A stretch of 64,000 bases of DNA from Balneolaceae bacterium (GTDB lineage: Bacteria; Bacteroidota; Rhodothermia; Balneolales; Balneolaceae): the NCBI GenBank assembly GCA_017643365.1, contig JAEPNO010000009.1, positions 62,001 to 126,000 of the forward strand, read 5' to 3'. Shown piece after piece: positions 60,973-64,000 of this stretch. The notes beneath the pieces were generated by a model. The model did no database searches. It was not told where the DNA came from and saw nothing but the letters and a program-made list of their open reading frames with translations. Every line of letters starts with the position of its first letter. Within the stretch, counting starts at the first letter, position 1. The position numbers and the translations under genes were made by a program.

Positions 60973-61629
60973 GTGAAAAAATATCTCTTTCCCATCCGGG
61001 AGCCATTTAATGCGTTCACACATCTTTTTGGAGCGTTAGTAGCGCTCGCCGGAACTGTATTACTTATTCAAAATTCCACCATCGATCCGGTTTCATACAA
61101 GTTGTCGTTCATTGTGTATGGCATCACCGTTTTTTTGATGTTCGCCTCGTCCGCGCTATATCACACGGTTCAGGTTTCGGAACGTACCGAAGAAATTTAC
61201 CGCATGATCGATCATATCATGATTTATCTGGTAATTGCCGGTTCGTACACTCCAATTTGTGCCATTGCACTGGATGGCAAGTGGCAATTAGGTATGCTAC
61301 TCGGAATCTGGATTTTTGCCGCAATTGGCGTACTTAAGAAAGTATTTTGGTTGCACGCACCCCGATGGTTTTCAACCGGTTTATATTTACTGATGGGTTG
61401 GGTTGCTGTAATCATCTTCCCTCAAATTTGGGGAGTTTTGCCTAAAGGTTTTTCACTTTGGATAATTATCGGTGGGCTTTTCTATACCATCGGAGCCATA
61501 ATTTATGGGCTCAAAAAACCAGATCCTGCGCCAACTTGGTTTGGTCATCATGGAATTTGGCATTTATTTGTGATCGGAGGTGCGTTCTCACATTTCTGGG
61601 CAATATATAACTACTTACCCGGGTTCTAG
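60973..61629 (+). CDS. Hemolysin III / PAQR-family membrane protein
   Basis: The 218-residue protein starts with GTG at 60973 and has seven membrane segments. The family signature is visible: REPFNAFTHLFGALVALAGT at the N-terminus, FMFASSALYHTVQVSERTEE with the Ser and His of the first zinc motif, and GHHGIWHLFVIGGAFSHFWAIY with the terminal His residues. This is the YqfA/hlyIII group of bacterial PAQR relatives; zinc-dependent hydrolase activity is proposed for the fold. It follows the Nramp gene by 18 bases and is probably co-transcribed with it. Confidence 0.93.
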   Translation: MKKYLFPIREPFNAFTHLFGALVALAGTVLLIQNSTIDPVSYKLSFIVYGITVFLMFASSALYHTVQVSERTEEIYRMIDHIMIYLVIAGSYTPICAIALDGKWQLGMLLGIWIFAAIGVLKKVFWLHAPRWFSTGLYLLMGWVAVIIFPQIWGVLPKGFSLWIIIGGLFYTIGAIIYGLKKPDPAPTWFGHHGIWHLFVIGGAFSHFWAIYNYLPGF

Positions 61630-61637
61630 TGCCATTT

Positions 61638-64000
61638 ATGTCAAAGTTTTATCTCGCATTTATAGCTGTACTAATTTTCGCAGGTTCTGCTCAGGCGCAG
61701 AACCAATTGTACTTCACGCAACATCGCCCTGCGGGTTTAAATTGGCAGGAACTCAAAAGTCCTCATTTCCGCATTATTTTTGCCACGGGTGATGAAGCCA
61801 TCGCTCGAAAATCGGCTCGTATTTTAGAAAGTCATTACGCCCGATCTTACGAATTAACCGGAGGGCAGCTTAGAAACTTCCCCGTTGTACTAAGTAATTA
61901 CAACGACCTTACCAATGGCTTTGTCTCTTCGGTTAACTTTAGATCAGAAGTTGATTTGGCTCCTTTTAAAGGAAAAAGCTTAAATCCCCAATCGGGACTT
62001 TGGCTCGAAACGGTTTTACCCCACGAGCTTGTGCATGCCAACCATACCAATGTTACGAATAATTTCTCCTTAGCGAGTGCCTTCGGATTACTTTCGCCTG
62101 ATATCCGCCGATCTTTTAACATGTTTCCGCCGCTGGGTGTACACGAGGGTCTTGCTGTGTATCACGAATCAGAGCAAGGTATCCGACCGCAATCAGGCCG
62201 ATCAAATTATACCTATTTCACCAATCAGTTCAACGCCAACCTAAGCGGCAGCAACACTTGGAGTATGGGGCAAAACCTCATTATTTCTGATTACACACTC
62301 CCCAATAATCGGCATTACATTGGCGGTTCTACATTTACCGAGTGGCTGCATCAAACCTATGGCGATAATGTATCGAAGCGAGCAATAGAGGTTCATCAGA
62401 ACCTCTTTTTTATGGGCTATGGGTACGCCTTAAAAAATGTAACCGGTAAATGGCCCGGCGAATTATACGATCAGTATATAGCAGATAAAGAGGCGGAAGA
62501 AGAGGGGCGCTTAAATTCAATTCTTTCCGGAATGGATGAGCTCAACTTTATTGGCTCACCGTTTAAAGGAGTTCGGCAAAGCGGACCAATTTGGATTTCC
62601 GATTCCGAGATCCTGTATCACTCTAGGCAATACAATTCATCCGCTGCATTTTATATTTTTGATACCGAAAACAAGTCCCACAAGAAACTAAGCGAGCATT
62701 TTGTAGTTTCAGATTTTTATTACGATTTCGATCCTGAAAACCATCAGTTAATTTTTGCAGAATACTTTGCTCAAAACCGAATCTTCAATAGCTACAACGC
62801 TGATTTAGTTCGGCTCAATGTGCAAACCGGTTCTGACTTCCGCTTAACGAATAATGCTCGCTTATTTTCTCCAGCAAAAACTTCCAAATCGGTTTTAGCA
62901 CTTCAGCCCGATGGCGATATCGCTTCCATCGTAAAGTTAAATGGTACAGAACCTGAGGTTATTAAACGCTTTGAGAACCGACATCCGGTTGCAATAAAAG
63001 CATCAAAAAATGGCACGGATAAACTGGCCGTTCTCATAAATCAACGGGGTGTTCAGGCGTTATGGATTACAGCCGAATCTACCTTAGCCGATGATTTAGA
63101 TGGTAACCCGGATTTAGCTTTTCGCGCCGGATCAATCCACGATCCGCAATGGCATCCCACCGAAAATAAACTGCTTTTTACGCTAGATGCTTATCCGGCG
63201 ATGAATATCTTCGAGTACGATTTGGATACCCATTCCATCACTCAGCTAACTAATTATCCATACAATGCTTTTGAGGCATCATACGCGCCGGATGGAAATT
63301 CCATCGCTTTGGTTCTTCAAGATGAGGAAGAGCAAAAAGTAATCACTCTACATCGCAATGACTTTCTAAATAAGCCTATCCAACGCGCCATGTTGTTAAA
63401 TGGGGTTGAATTAACCAGTGCATTAAACGCCCCAATTATGGGTGATGAGTTCTTCGATGAAAGTCAGACTTGGGAGGTAAAATCGTATGGCTCTGATTTA
63501 CGTTGGCTGAAACCGCGTGCAATTTTACCGGTTGTTAAAGATAAAAGCGGCACTAATGAATGGGGAGCACAAATTACCAGTACCGATGTGTTGCAAAGCC
63601 AGATGTATAATATTGAAGTTACCGCTTTACAGGACCAGGCTTGGTACAATCTAACTTATACGAATAAAACTTTTTGGCCGGGAATTAGTGTATTCACCTT
63701 TCGAGAGCCTTCATACTTTTCTACTCGCTTTAGGCTCGAAGATGAAGTACTTACCGAAACATTTTTAGTTGAAGATATTGGCACCGGAATCTCTACTACC
63801 TACGAATATTATTTTGATGATGTAGAGCGATATTCGTCTTTCTATTTTCGGCCTCGATTTACTCTCAACAATTCCCGGTATTATCAGCTTGATAACAACC
63901 CGGCAACTAATCGAATTAAAGAAAATAAACTTGGTGCATTTTTGCAGTTTAACTTAAGAGTGTTGCAACGATCCCGCGATATTCAGCCGGCTTCGGGAGT
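61638..64000 (+). CDS. Exported HExxH metallopeptidase-like protein with beta-propeller (3' end outside window)
   Basis: The frame opens at ATG 61638, 8 bases after the previous stop, and stays open to the window edge (787 codons visible). A signal peptide ends GSAQAQ. The N-terminal domain has WLETVLPHELVHANHTNVTN with an HExxH zincin motif (His-Glu-Leu-Val-His) and, about 40 residues on, GVHEGLAVYHESEQG, where the Glu may be the third ligand (gluzincin-like). From about residue 300 on, regular four-strand repeats (WISDSEILYHSRQYNS, DSATA-like YIFDTENKSHK, PQWHPTENKLLFTLDA) suggest a TolB/WD40-type propeller. Toward the end the text resembles an outer-membrane beta barrel (FRPRFTLNNSRYYQLDNNPA). 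Partial. Confidence 0.82.
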   Translation, partial: MSKFYLAFIAVLIFAGSAQAQNQLYFTQHRPAGLNWQELKSPHFRIIFATGDEAIARKSARILESHYARSYELTGGQLRNFPVVLSNYNDLTNGFVSSVNFRSEVDLAPFKGKSLNPQSGLWLETVLPHELVHANHTNVTNNFSLASAFGLLSPDIRRSFNMFPPLGVHEGLAVYHESEQGIRPQSGRSNYTYFTNQFNANLSGSNTWSMGQNLIISDYTLPNNRHYIGGSTFTEWLHQTYGDNVSKRAIEVHQNLFFMGYGYALKNVTGKWPGELYDQYIADKEAEEEGRLNSILSGMDELNFIGSPFKGVRQSGPIWISDSEILYHSRQYNSSAAFYIFDTENKSHKKLSEHFVVSDFYYDFDPENHQLIFAEYFAQNRIFNSYNADLVRLNVQTGSDFRLTNNARLFSPAKTSKSVLALQPDGDIASIVKLNGTEPEVIKRFENRHPVAIKASKNGTDKLAVLINQRGVQALWITAESTLADDLDGNPDLAFRAGSIHDPQWHPTENKLLFTLDAYPAMNIFEYDLDTHSITQLTNYPYNAFEASYAPDGNSIALVLQDEEEQKVITLHRNDFLNKPIQRAMLLNGVELTSALNAPIMGDEFFDESQTWEVKSYGSDLRWLKPRAILPVVKDKSGTNEWGAQITSTDVLQSQMYNIEVTALQDQAWYNLTYTNKTFWPGISVFTFREPSYFSTRFRLEDEVLTETFLVEDIGTGISTTYEYYFDDVERYSSFYFRPRFTLNNSRYYQLDNNPATNRIKENKLGAFLQFNLRVLQRSRDIQPASG

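Overview
The window is a stretch of chromosome from a bacterium of the Bacteroidota/Balneolota group, most likely Balneolaceae-like. This is inferred from gene content: GLPGLI-type and HExxH DUF5117-type exported proteins, many lipoproteins, an Mrp ATPase without the CxxC motif, CHAT and TPR proteins beside ECF-type sigma factors, and few recognisable Shine-Dalgarno sites. No rRNA or tRNA gene was seen. The left edge cuts a CHAT protein and the right edge cuts a large HExxH/beta-propeller protein.

Layout: 0-11 kb holds a CHAT fragment, an M28 peptidase with scpA, a sigma factor with a membrane TPR partner, ppk1, ruvB, a TRIC-type membrane protein, a ParE/RelE-type toxin-antitoxin pair and metK. 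11-24 kb mixes secreted enzymes (GH5 glycosidase, DUF5117-type metalloprotease), aat, a sigma/anti-sigma/exported-protein operon, three tandem lipoprotein paralogs and dinB. Accessory DNA lies between these genes: duplicated tails of metK and dinB, and a composite multi-hairpin repeat in four copies. 24-44 kb is mainly housekeeping: M19 dipeptidase, glutamate dehydrogenase, DoxX, mrp, an M23 peptidase, then an operon-like gcvT-comB-ftsK-lolA-flippase run, TauE, PhzF and mutS2. 44-50 kb has MazEF, unknown membrane and cytoplasmic proteins, an amidohydrolase, and a GMC oxidoreductase with its subunit-3 partner. 53-64 kb carries a methyltransferase, small membrane proteins, SRPBCC and VanZ proteins, an M14 peptidase, an Nramp-like transporter, a hemolysin III protein and the truncated HExxH protein.

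The most interesting region is 50.9-53.3 kb. Three unrelated genes of unknown function, all on the + strand, are separated by long imperfect-palindrome sites. Each of the first two genes begins 15-19 bases after a GTTAGCA core. The first bases of each of these units are reverse-complementary to the left end of the site that closes the same unit, and the matching bases differ between units. This is the architecture of integron gene cassettes with attC sites. No integrase gene is present in the window, so it would be a detached array (CALIN-like) or the distal part of a chromosomal integron.

The rest of the accessory signal is dispersed repeats: REP-like palindromes, short tandem repeats placed directly after stop codons, and direct repeats made from the 3' ends of metK and dinB that bracket genes for small exported proteins.
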